From Verpa conica (taxonomy: Eukaryota; Ascomycota; Pezizomycetes; Pezizales; Morchellaceae), in the NCBI GenBank assembly GCA_033030425.1, contig JAUFSD010000015.1, positions 124,001-188,000 on the forward strand: a stretch of 64,000 bases of DNA, in the 5' to 3' direction. Positions 12,414 through 22,752 of the stretch are shown here, in pieces; position 1 is the first letter of the stretch, and the number at the start of each line of letters is the position of its first letter. Below the pieces are notes generated by a model, which was not told the origin of the DNA, did not search any database, and saw nothing but the letters and a program-made list of their open reading frames with translations. The position numbers and the translations under genes are program-made.

Positions 12414-12903
12414 GTGTAGGTACCAAGATTCCTAATCCTAGTGCTGATCATTAATCTCAGGTTGCACTTTATGCAGTTTGTTCTGCAATAGCAGGCCACA
12501 GGTAACACAGCCGACATACAAGTTTAACGACGTCAAAAAGTTGACTATCGAGGTATTTCTATAGTTCTCGGACATAACAATTAAGAGTAACTTTGCCTTG
12601 GAGATTTCGATCTTCAAACGTTTGATTGAGTAATGGTGGGGGGATCTTTAAGTAAATTTAATAGACAAAAATAACTGAGATAATTATAACTATGACCAAA
12701 ACCTTAAAAAAGAAACTCTTCGATCTAACATAATAATAAACGATTTAAAAAAAGCTTGAAAGACTCAAAAAGTAGATGATCTCATTGATCAAGACAGGTG
12801 ATAACCCGCTAAAAGGGGAGGCTCTCCTATAACTTACAATCTATGGTTTACAACACATGATAATCTATTATCTGGGTGGATTCTGCCAAAGAATAAAACC
12901 CAT

Positions 12904-13734
12904 TCACCACACATTCCCGTAATAACAATCATAATGCGGGGAAGACGGAGGCTCAAACCCCGTTGGGTAGTCAACTATCGTGGGCTGTAATTCCTCATCT
13001 GTCGGAGATTCGACCACAGACATAGTAATACCGAAATTCATACCCGAGGCGAAGGCGGTATCTGGCACCTCTAGCTCCCAATCCTCCCCCTCAAACTCCG
13101 GGCTTCTCTCTAGCCTCCACCCCCCATTCAACTCTAGCAACTCTAGCCCCCGCTCTAGTTCCAGGCCCCCCTCTGTGTCCTGTATCATATCCTCATTCTG
13201 CTCGGTTGAGTCGCTGCTCCCAGCGGGGGTAGGGTCTAAGTTGAAATTGGTGTTAGTGGACCTCTTTTTCAGGAGATATAGTCAAATAATTAATAAGGAA
13301 ATTCTTAACCTACTTTTATTAGTGTCTTGAAAGTCATATCGCGTTTGCCAATTTCTTTGAGCAGTCCAAGTATAAAGAACACTATCGAATTCCCCTCTGC
13401 ACCTTCTAAGTTCTGTATTAAGGTCGATGGCAACTTCAGGTACGGGCTCGAAAGCTTCGGGTTTGCAGCTTCTAGGTTTATTCTTTTTATGACGAGTAAA
13501 CTCGTGCTTACCACCAAACCGGGTGCCGCATATCTTGCACTGTAGATGCTTTACATGCATTCGGAGGATATGTCGGCTTGAGTAGATCATTAGAGATATT
13601 TAGATCCATGTGCGCTGGAGAACTTACAGCATGCATTTAGAGTCATTTGTCCTGATATTCTTGCATGGGTGTTTGTCTGTGGGTTCTGCGTGAGTCCAAT
13701 ACGGGCAGTAAAAGGAAAACGAATCCTCGGTCAT
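12904..13734 (-). CDS. Fungal C2H2-type zinc-finger protein
   Basis: Three exons on the minus strand (13734-13628, 13576-13314, 13235-12904), 702 bases, 233 residues. Residues 1-70 carry the fungal finger layout: FYCPYWTHAEP...HPC, then RHILRMHVKHLQCKIC, then GTRFGGKHEFTRHKK ending in a Cys (C2HC-like last finger). The first join (51-base intron with a CTAAT branch) recreates the contiguous RHILRMH helix. The second uses CACTAAC as branch and ends at TTCAACTTAG. The C-terminal 110 residues are acidic and Leu/Glu-rich (GGLELERGLELLELNG), possibly an activation or protein-contact region. These finger arrays are common in Pezizomycotina proteins of unknown role; nuclear DNA or protein binding is an inference. 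Isolated, next to a long desert. Confidence 0.75.
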
Positions 13735-16700
13735 TGGTGGTATGCTGAGCTTGGTATAGTGTGTATCTTTAAAAGAAATATATAGTACTAGAACAACCAC
13801 TTATAGAGATTATGAGATGAAAACGATATCCTACGAACAGGTCCTAGAGATGGCTAGATATAGTCCAATTGTAAGTTTGAATAAAGGGAGGAAAGGACTA
13901 TAAATATTTCTCCTGTTCATGATTTCTCCTCTACATCTCTGAGTTCTCAGCGTCTCTAACTGAGCATCTAGTTCAGCGTCCGGGTTGAGCGTTCAGGTTG
14001 AAACATTATTCTTAGCGTCCCCCCCCCCCCAATGGCCCCCATGTCTACTTTTATATTTAATAATAGAGTACTAGGAATTTCCCAAAAGTTGACTACAGGT
14101 TCACTATTCATTTTAGGTAGTTCTAATAGTCAATATTTGTCGTAAATTTCAATGAGATCCCCTAGGACGTAAACGTATATGCAGAAAACGGCCTCACATG
14201 TCCTAGATTTAATATGCGCGTGTCTTACGGTCAACCCTAGAAATAGAAATTTCGTAGAAGCACTACTAAATACTCAATACGCAGAAATCAGGAGCGTACT
14301 ATAGGATAATCACCGCTGATCTGCTAAGACAGCCGGTATTTTATTTCTCTTTGTATGAGGGATTGGCTAATCCTCCTCTGAGAATGAGGGGCCTGGATGA
14401 GCTTCGCTCATATCAAGTAAATCTAAACTTATTAGAGTTCAGTAAACAGACGTATAATTCAGTCGCTTGAATCAATAAGAGAGATTATAGATCAGATGTA
14501 GTGAATATTCACCTGGCTGGGTGTGTACCACACTAATTTTTATTAACTAGAAGAGAGTGCTCAGTGAGTGAGCTAGTTAGTGCTGAGTCACATGAACTAG
14601 ATGAGAACTCTCGGCGAGCTCAGTCCTTCAATCTCTTGTTCAACTAGAAACTCATTTTCTCTCAGTTATCTCGTCAGAGCGTGGTTTCAGGAGGTCCATA
14701 AATCGTAATCTCTCCATTTCCCCCCCTATCTACCCTAAAGAACATACACGTAAGTCTAAATTTCTACAGCTTTAGGCTAGTTGCTGCTTGAGAGGGTGGT
14801 GGCTTTGGTGTTCCTTGGATTTTAGATCACGTGACTATCGGTTTGTCGTACGCTGGTGTAACGAATTTCGTCCAAAGCCGAATGAGAACTAACTTTAATC
14901 TTTAGATACCTATAAGAACCCTTTAAACAGTAGGTGGGTGTCTGAGCTTTAGTTCTAATAGTTCTCCATTAGCAACTTTATGGAGAATCTTTCGTATCTA
15001 TAGCTATAATAAGCGATTCTAGCATAATGCAACCCTAAAATAGTCTCAGCATAAGTCATTAAGTCATTCAGTGCTTTTTGGATCGCTATTAAGAGCGACC
15101 GCCTATTTCTGAACGGGGGGTCTTTTAGGAATCTTATGTGGGTTGGACAAAAAGACGAGGATGTCTAAGTCGAGTGACCTCTCATGACATAATAGCCCCC
15201 ATAAATTAAATATAGTAATTGTGGGATTTTGAGAATTTAGAGAGTACCTTGAGGTCATGAGTGTACATGAGCGTTCATGATTGAAGGTACCGATCATTCT
15301 TGAGTGGGGGCACCGGCTGCGAATAAAAGCGCGCAGCCCGATGCGCAGTCAGGACTTGGGCCTTGAGAGCTCATCTGGCTGAGTTTCAGGACAGGGTCTA
15401 AATTGTGTAACGCAAATAAATACTTGGCATACCCTCAGCATGTGGCCACTATAACCAAAGGTGAAATTGTAGAACGAGTGTACATACATTTGCTTTCATC
15501 GGAATTTGTGCTTGATCGTTGGGACGCCCCACGGAAGGTACACATGACAACTCCCTAACCCGCAGCCCTGAACCAAACTCCTAGGTTCACCCTAGATTAC
15601 TATCTTACTCATGAGCTCAATGATCGAGGAGATGGTAGAGAATCGTAGAAGGCGAGTTTATCGACTGATTTTTTCTTTCATCATACTTGTGGCGGGGAAT
15701 TTCTAGACCGTTTGTTTCCACACACACAAAACTCCAGAGACGTATTATCATAGCAAGTCTGTACTCTAAACAAATCCAGATCCCATATGATGAATGTCCC
15801 TCACACAACACGTACGAAGATATTGCCCCGATAGTCTCTAGACTGAGAGCTACAGTTACAGGGCGTCCGTACTTGAGAGGGCTAAGGGTTTGTGAGAGCT
15901 CATCTTCCTGCTCGCTAAGATAACTGGTTCGCCATGAGATGGGGTCTCACCTTCATGCTGGCGCCCCGAGACACGAAACCAGACTGGGAAAGGAGGTAGA
16001 TCATTAACAGTTTTTTTCCCTCCTCTTCCTCAGAAGTGATGAGTGGGTCTCATAGGCCAGTACCTGCTTTGTGATTTTACCCGGTTTGTGCACGGGGAAT
16101 CCCGCATGCCCCATGGGGGCGCGTAACACGCTGAGATCAATCAATTAGATACAATAACCAGGCAGCCAGAGAAATTCTGCCGGAGATGCATCTGCGGCCC
16201 GTAGCCGAAAGGCAAGTGCATGTGGCCTAGCATCTGGATGGTTAAGTTAAGATTTTCTATATCACATGGACGCTATATAATATATTATTGTAACTGCCTT
16301 CTATTTTAACTTTTGGTTTTCCCTGGAAGTTGATTCTCCCTACCTTTCAATGCCCATATATAGGAATTTGCTGGGCGAAGGCGTCAGGGCGAAAGCTTGA
16401 TGTTGTACTACACTCATCCACATTGTCGGATCGAGAGACTATATGTAGCCAGCCAAGAATGAGGTCTCGAACTGCCGTCTCTGGTGTCGTTTTTTTCCCG
16501 AACACCGAGGCTCGTAGTCCCGTAGCCTGGCTTAGAAATGCCGTGTTTTTAATTCTGATTCTTCACCCGATATCAAGTGAAGCCTTGCGCCGATAAACTA
16601 AGACCGATTCGGTTAGTACAAACCATTCCGGGGTCTTATCGCGAGCTCATGTTCTTATCGATAACTAAAGCAAATATGTACGAGGGCCCTACAGACTATT

Positions 16701-19389
16701 CGAAAGTTTCTAGTGCATCCAAGCCTGATGCGTACTAACTATACCTCTTGACGCAATTCGGTATATTCCGTTAATAATTAACTAGGATTGCCGTCTGTAC
16801 CCGTGATATCCCGTATCGAATGAGCGATTTGAATAAGCGGCTAGTCATATTTTTGTGGAGATCGAGTGATGTAGTTGCGTGCAGCTACTAAAATCAGCTA
16901 CATGATTAGTAAAAAGATAAAAATATTTAGAGCGCTATACTCGCCTAGAAAATTTTATAACTATCAAATATTGCTTTCCTTGTATATGTTTACCAAGAAT
17001 AACTTCGAAACTCTCTCTTGTGATCATTTTTCCAAGAGCCTCAATATTTTGTTCCTATTAGCACTAGACAATGGAACATGAGTTCCATTCAAGGACTCTC
17101 AGCATCAACTCTCTTATCTAGTAATAATTGGTAATGCCTTTTGTCTCTCTTACTACATAGAGTAGTGTAGTAAGGTAAAAGTAAGCTTGGGAAAGCTGGT
17201 GGGTATGTTGCTAGAGCACTCTGTTTATCCCGGCATATCCATCGTTTGCTGTAATTGTAATATTCCACTGTAATAAGTTGAGTAGCGAGCTGGACAGTTC
17301 AGAGATATCTAGCATTGCTCTCGAAAACGCGTTCCAATCGCGCTTTGTTATGTCCAATTAGGGAGATTGGCGAGAAGGTGGTTTCCCCAGGTGGAATAGT
17401 TCAGATCCTTTGGACGAAGCTTGTTTTCTACCTCGATAAAGGAGTTGTTTAAGAGATTCAGAGTGATGTCTGGGACCTACGTACGGTGATAATTTAGACT
17501 GTGGTTGTGATGTTTGTATTTAGTGGTGCCGAATCAACCCCTGACAACGCATTCATCATAGAGTGGCCTGTTGACTCGGCTTTCTTAGTGTAATCCTTAG
17601 CACCAATTATTATCCTCTACACGTGCGGGACATGAAATACGCTGTCTAAGATGGGTCCCTTAATATAAAACACAGTGGCAGTGTATTTTACATCCCTCGT
17701 ACGTAGGTGGCCACATTAGAACTTAAAAGACCTATAGCTAATATAATTTCAAATATTATACTATAGCCCTGCCTTACATGGAATAAGTAACGTGACTTTA
17801 ACTCCGTCCACAATATAGATTACGATAATAATTAGGGTAACTTGACTTAGCTTCGACCTCAAGAAGAAATATCTTGTTCTGGCTGTTTATGATTATAATT
17901 ATATAGTCTAGCTAATATTATTAATTAAAATTTTCGCATCAATTAATTCAAGAATCATACCTGAAATATATTTATGACCCTTACTATTGTGAGAGAGCTT
18001 TTGAGTTTTAGTAAGTTATTTTTTTTTTTTTAAATTAATTTCACTAGAGTTTCGGCCAATAACTCATATAAAGTTAGGAGTAGTCTGAAATTTCCCTGAT
18101 ATATCGGTCCCAGCACTCCCTGTAAGTTGCCTCGTTTACGCGGTACTCTTATTAATCTTTTGGTAGATAGCGCGTACCCGTTAATAATCCTGGCTCATAC
18201 AAGCATCTGTAGCTAGTGGTTCTCACGACCACTACTTCTTGTAATTAATTCGAGACACAAAAATTTGTTCCGCAGTTATATTTTTAGAGAGGTCCAAAGG
18301 TCTTTTTAGTTTTATATTATAGCAGTATAAATGAAATAAAGTAAAATATTTCATATTCGTATCATACGGCGTCACTCGGTTTCTAGAGAAATAAACTTGT
18401 TAGGGAGAATGAATAAGTTAATTATAGGTACATGGAGCACCTATTAGGAGGACTTCCTAAATTATCTTGTCGCGGAGGTCATTTTGGTGAGACCTGGAGA
18501 TATAGAGTAGTAGTACACTCTAGGTTCTCAATAGACACTCAAGTAGTAGATATCCTTAATATAACTTAATAGAAATCCTTATCTCACTCAAGTATAAATT
18601 AGCTAGCGAGTCATCTCCTTCAATCCTATTGAATACTTTTAGAGATATAGTAGAGTATAACCTTTTTTCTTTGGGGGCGGATGTTATGTAATGAGATATG
18701 CGTAGAACCCGAGACTTCTCTTGGTTTTAGAGTTTTTTTGAGAATTATAGAAGTAGCACAGTATTTGTAAGTTGTAAGTTGTAGCATTTAATAGCTTTTA
18801 AAGCAAAGAAGCAGCCTTCTTATTCTAAGCTTTTCAAGCAAGCAGAGTTTTGTGGGGGGAATCTCGTAACCCATTAAGGATAGTGCGACTTATGAGTGAA
18901 TCAGCCCCATGTCACACTATCCATGAATGGCCCGGGCTTTCTATCCTATCCGTTGAATGGTTAGAAATGTAACTCCCCTAGCCTTAATTTTAGGGAAATA
19001 AGTATATTATAAAACTAACGAGTCACTTATAATTGAGCTGCTTAGCAGTTCATTCACAGGTCAGGTCGGACTGTTCTTGAGGAGACTAGAAAAGTCTACT
19101 ACGGGCAAGTAGAAGAGATTTCAGCTGGAATTCTGCGGTGAAGGTGCGGTAGTGCCTTAGTAGATGTATACTTCTCGGTTAGTAGGAATTTTCTACCCAA
19201 GTCATCAATGCTGGTTGCGGGATTACCGACCCCCAAGGCTTTCTTGATCACTTGACAACTAATAACGAGATAAACAATAAAACTATATTTAAACGTAGTA
19301 GTTGTAAATGAAGTAGTTACTAGCGTTTACTCTCACCAAAAATAAAAGAAAGCGCAAAACAAAAGCAGTTCTGCTGACTATCGGGTACC

Positions 19390-19408
19390 CAAGCCCCAGC
19401 GGGGCTTG
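19390..19408. repeat. Perfect GC-rich hairpin
   Basis: CAAGCCCC-AGC-GGGGCTTG: eight-base stem, three-base loop, in otherwise AT-rich DNA directly beside a tRNA-like segment. It may be part of a SINE body or a stable RNA structure. Confidence 0.7.
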
Positions 19409-19429
19409 AGGTCAACATACTTCTGCTGG

Positions 19430-19504
19430 TGACCGGGTTCGAACGCTCAGCATCGTTGCTGGCACCGGGGTTTGGGACCCTTATACCGTTAGGCTAGTGG
19501 TCCC
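19430..19504 (-). repeat. tRNA-derived SINE-like head (pol III A and B boxes)
   Basis: On the minus strand an A-box match TAGCCTAACGG (forward 19486-19496) lies about 40 bases before a B-box match GCGTTCGAACC (forward 19436-19446), the spacing of a tRNA gene. Acceptor and T-stem pairing do not hold, so it is not a working tRNA. This pattern is typical of the 5' part of a tRNA-derived SINE; a tRNA pseudogene is the alternative. Confidence 0.4.
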
Positions 19505-20667
19505 AGTGTGAACTAAGTAATTCTTTGTGCTTTTGACCCCTAATCTTTAGCACCTAACCGCGGGGGGGCTGCTGAAATATTTGTGTAGGGGACAAAAAAA
19601 CCTACTCCCCTAGATAAGGGAAATTGGCAGCCCCCCTGGTGCTGCGAGTAGGAGGTGTTGGCCCGGATATATTCGGTACACTAGTGTGTGTAGGTTTGGG
19701 GATAAGACCCCCCCCCCTTGCCGTGAAAATGCTTTTGTTAGCAATTCTCATATTCTGATGGTAAGAAAGCCGTTGTAGAACTATTAATGGGGGAGGGGTC
19801 ATTAATAAGGTACAGTCTAAAAGTCCTGTGAAACAGAGACTAGAAAGTGTCCTAGAACAATATAAGACACTCGGACAGCATATGATTGGTGTGCTGTACA
19901 TCAAATATATAGGCTAATAGATGGAGTAATCGATGAGACGGCTTCATTAATTCTTTAGGAGCTAAAGAGATTTAAGGACTTGACCCTGTATGAGAAGATA
20001 ACTTATAAATTGGCATACACTTATGTATTTACGGACCTTATCTTGCTCTTGCCACCAAAGCCTACCTTAAACCGCTAGGTTAGATTAAAACTAGACTACA
20101 GCCGAATGCCGCAGGTACGAATGCCGACAACGTATAATCCTCTCACTGCTGTCGTCTTGTGGGACGTGAAGAGCTGTACTAAGTCACTATGCGAATGATT
20201 AGTAGCCACATGTAGTCACGTCACCCAAAACATATCCATAGCAGACTAAGGGTTTATAGGTTCACAGCCTTTGTGCATAATCGAACGGTTAATACTTAGG
20301 CTCCATTTGTATTAACTCTCGACACCTATATTCTATTGCTATTATTAGTCCTTCTATTCTTTACGACCCCCAACACTGAATATCCTGATCATTAAATATC
20401 ACTCAGCAGTAATTCCTTGGCGGCCGTGGCGCAGTTGTTTCCAAATCTGCATGAACGGGCTTGGTATTTTCAGAAATAGGAAATATGTTTTTATATTACC
20501 ACGTGGGATAAGCCTTCTTCAATTCTTTTTTCAGATTCTATTAGTTGTCACATCATTTCCCTATTCGGATCCCCTCCCCCTCCAATTACCTATAAGTATC
20601 ATTGGCCGACCCACCCTCTCAACACAACTTCACCCCCCCCTCACAACGCCAAACGTCAATAACAACA

Positions 20668-21330
20668 ATGAAGTTCTTCATTTTCGTTTCCGCTCTGTTC
20701 TTCGCAGCGACACTTTCTGGCGCAGTACCTCTCGCAAGCCCACAGACGACCGATGCTCCAGCCCCAGCACTCGTCACTTCGCCTCCCCTTCCTCTGCTAG
20801 AATACCAACTCCCAGTCGTGCTCAATGGCGCCCCATGTATCGCACCATACCTCGTCATGGTCATGGACGAAAACAAGCCAGACCAACCCATCCCCAAGAT
20901 CCAACAGATTGGGCCCAACGCCTTCGTAGCGATGGAATTCAACTCTTCCCACGCCGGCAAGAGCTGTCGCTTCCATTTCGCATTCTCGTCCTTGGCGGAT
21001 GGTGGTAACGGCAAGGGAACCGAGGAGATCTACGCCCTAAAGTCCGGAGTCATCGACGAGAAGTTGACTTTCAATAATCAACCTGTTCTGGAAGACTCCC
21101 CTATAGCTAGCTTCTATGTCACTGGCCCCGTGATTGTCGGTAATCCACCGAGACACGAGATGTATCCGTTTGCGAGCAGGGCAGATCATTTCGATTGCCC
21201 GACTACGAATACGGGTTGGGCTATTCGTAGTAAAGACAGCTCCTTGTCGAACTGGAGTTGGAATCATGGCCTCATTGTCGAGGTTTCGTCTGGGAATAAT
21301 ACGTGGTGGGAGTTTGGCGATAAATATTAA
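20668..21330 (+). CDS. Small secreted protein, function unknown
   Basis: Single exon, 220 residues. The ATG at 20668 follows an A-rich leader (AACAACA) and opens a clear signal peptide, FFIFVSALFFAATLSGA. The open frame extends upstream to 20602, but an in-frame ATG there would bury the signal peptide, so 20668 is preferred. The mature part starts Pro/Ala-rich, then has a globular region with three Cys (APCIAPY, KSCRFHF, FDCPTT) and Trp-rich motifs (NWSWNH, NNTWWEFGD) at the C-terminus. N-glycosylation sequons occur at NSS, NWS and NNT. It stands alone next to the gene desert, a setting common for lineage-specific secreted proteins and candidate effectors. No family recognised. Confidence 0.8.
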   Translation: MKFFIFVSALFFAATLSGAVPLASPQTTDAPAPALVTSPPLPLLEYQLPVVLNGAPCIAPYLVMVMDENKPDQPIPKIQQIGPNAFVAMEFNSSHAGKSCRFHFAFSSLADGGNGKGTEEIYALKSGVIDEKLTFNNQPVLEDSPIASFYVTGPVIVGNPPRHEMYPFASRADHFDCPTTNTGWAIRSKDSSLSNWSWNHGLIVEVSSGNNTWWEFGDKY

Positions 21331-22752
21331 TTCAGGAGAAATAATTGGGGGTTTAGATGCGCTATGACAGACCCGGATATGAGGATATGACTTCATGTTT
21401 TTTTTTTATAAACTTTTCTTCCTGTATTTTTATGATAACCCCACGGTCTGGCGGGGGAGGGCGGTGGGGGTAAGGGGGGGGACTGTATTGGTCCTGTATT
21501 TTACCTAGATGTCTACATTTCTCACGTCTGCTTCTGAGATACCCCATGATAATCTATAAATTTCTACGAGATTTACAACTCTTTTTTTTTTCCTCCCTCG
21601 TAGTAGAGTAATAGCATAGAACTTTTGAATGTATCCCATGGTACGGTACGTTACGGTACTATACTAAACAACTTACTAAGTTCGTTTTAGCGCTATAACG
21701 GCTGGCTGCCTGCAGAGCGGGAATTGCACTTACCGGACTTCTTACACCACAGGATCTGCCTCTTTTGATAACCACAATTTAGGAGCTGAGATTTCTTCTA
21801 AATTGGTAATTCTAGGGGCGACCGGGGGGGTTTCACTCAAGGTGGTTGTGGAGTAACAACGCATAATCTCTTGGAGGGGGATCCTCGCAATATTACCGGG
21901 CCGTTGATCGTTGCTCCCAAGAGCTTAATAGTTAAAGTCTCGGTTATTGTTTCCCTGTTATGGCTAGTCGCACAGGACCCCGGTCAGTAGCGGCGACTGC
22001 GCCTTATTGGAGGGACATATAAAGATGACTGAAAGCTGTGAGTTTAAAACGGCGAAAAGGCTGTGATGGAGTCGATATCTTGGTACTTAATGCAAGGGAT
22101 TGATCAGATGGTGATAACGCGGTTACTCAGTAAATTACCGAGCATGAAGTATTGTACTGTATTGTACAGGGAAATGAAATTCGTTTCATAATAGCATCCT
22201 ACTACATATATCCCCAAAGTCTACTGCGCTGTTGCGGCAGATATTCCAATAACAAAGCAAAACCTATGCTATGAACCCCGCCGTATTCAAAGCACGAAAT
22301 GACAGAAGCAACCTTCAACAAGCCGGCCGGCGTATCCAAACACAATGGTATCAAACCACCCCCTCCAGGAAAAGTAAAATAAAGGAAAAGTAAAAAAAGA
22401 GCGAGAAAAATCCTGCGCTGTTGCGGCTCCAAAGCTGTCCATGAAGTAAAAAAGAAAGAAAAAATATCAACAAGAAAACCTAGGACTCCAGGTACTGTAT
22501 CAAACTAGAAAACAAAAACAAAAGACAAAGCCGCTATGCTATAAACAGTTTTCTGGCGTAATTTTTGCCACAAATTCTCTAGTCAGTCTTCCACAAGGTC
22601 ATCACAATCAAATTAAAAATAAAACGCCCCCCAAATGCAATAATAAAACAAGGCATAAATCATAAAACCATAATATCAGTAGCTCGTAGCTCGTAGCTCG
22701 TGGCAAATCATTGACTCTTTCCGGATAATCAAAACATCAATAGCCGCGTCCT
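21331..22752. other. 1.4 kb intergenic region
   Basis: 3' region of the secreted-protein gene and of the convergent RBR gene. Holds T runs, a GC-rich patch at 21441-21482, and three imperfect TAGCTCG units near 22680-22700. No gene seen. Confidence 0.5.

Larger units (their letters stand above)
10848..12903. other. 2 kb intergenic region with one small DNA element
   Basis: AT-rich, without a supportable gene. Contains the 180-base TIR element at 11690-11869, a 14-base C run near 12156-12169, and a TGCAAA hexamer repeat near 12390. Confidence 0.5.
13735..20667. other. 6.9 kb AT-rich gene desert
   Basis: No supportable gene in almost 7 kb. Base composition is more AT/TA-rich than the flanking genes, especially 16.8-19.0 kb, with frequent stops in all frames. 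I see no transposase or reverse-transcriptase motif. It contains a 12-base C run near 14019-14030, a SINE-like tRNA-derived head near 19430-19504, and a perfect hairpin at 19390-19408. Heavy TpA content is what RIP (C-to-T mutation at CpA) leaves in repeats, so decayed transposon sequence is likely but not proven. Confidence 0.5.

Noticed and set aside
19430..19504. Functional tRNA gene
   Set aside because: A and B boxes match but acceptor, anticodon and T stems do not pair.
20451..21008. 185-codon open frame overlapping the small secreted protein
   Set aside because: It is another frame of the secreted-protein gene; the product is Arg/Pro/Ser-rich without a domain, while the 20668 frame has a signal peptide and sensible composition.
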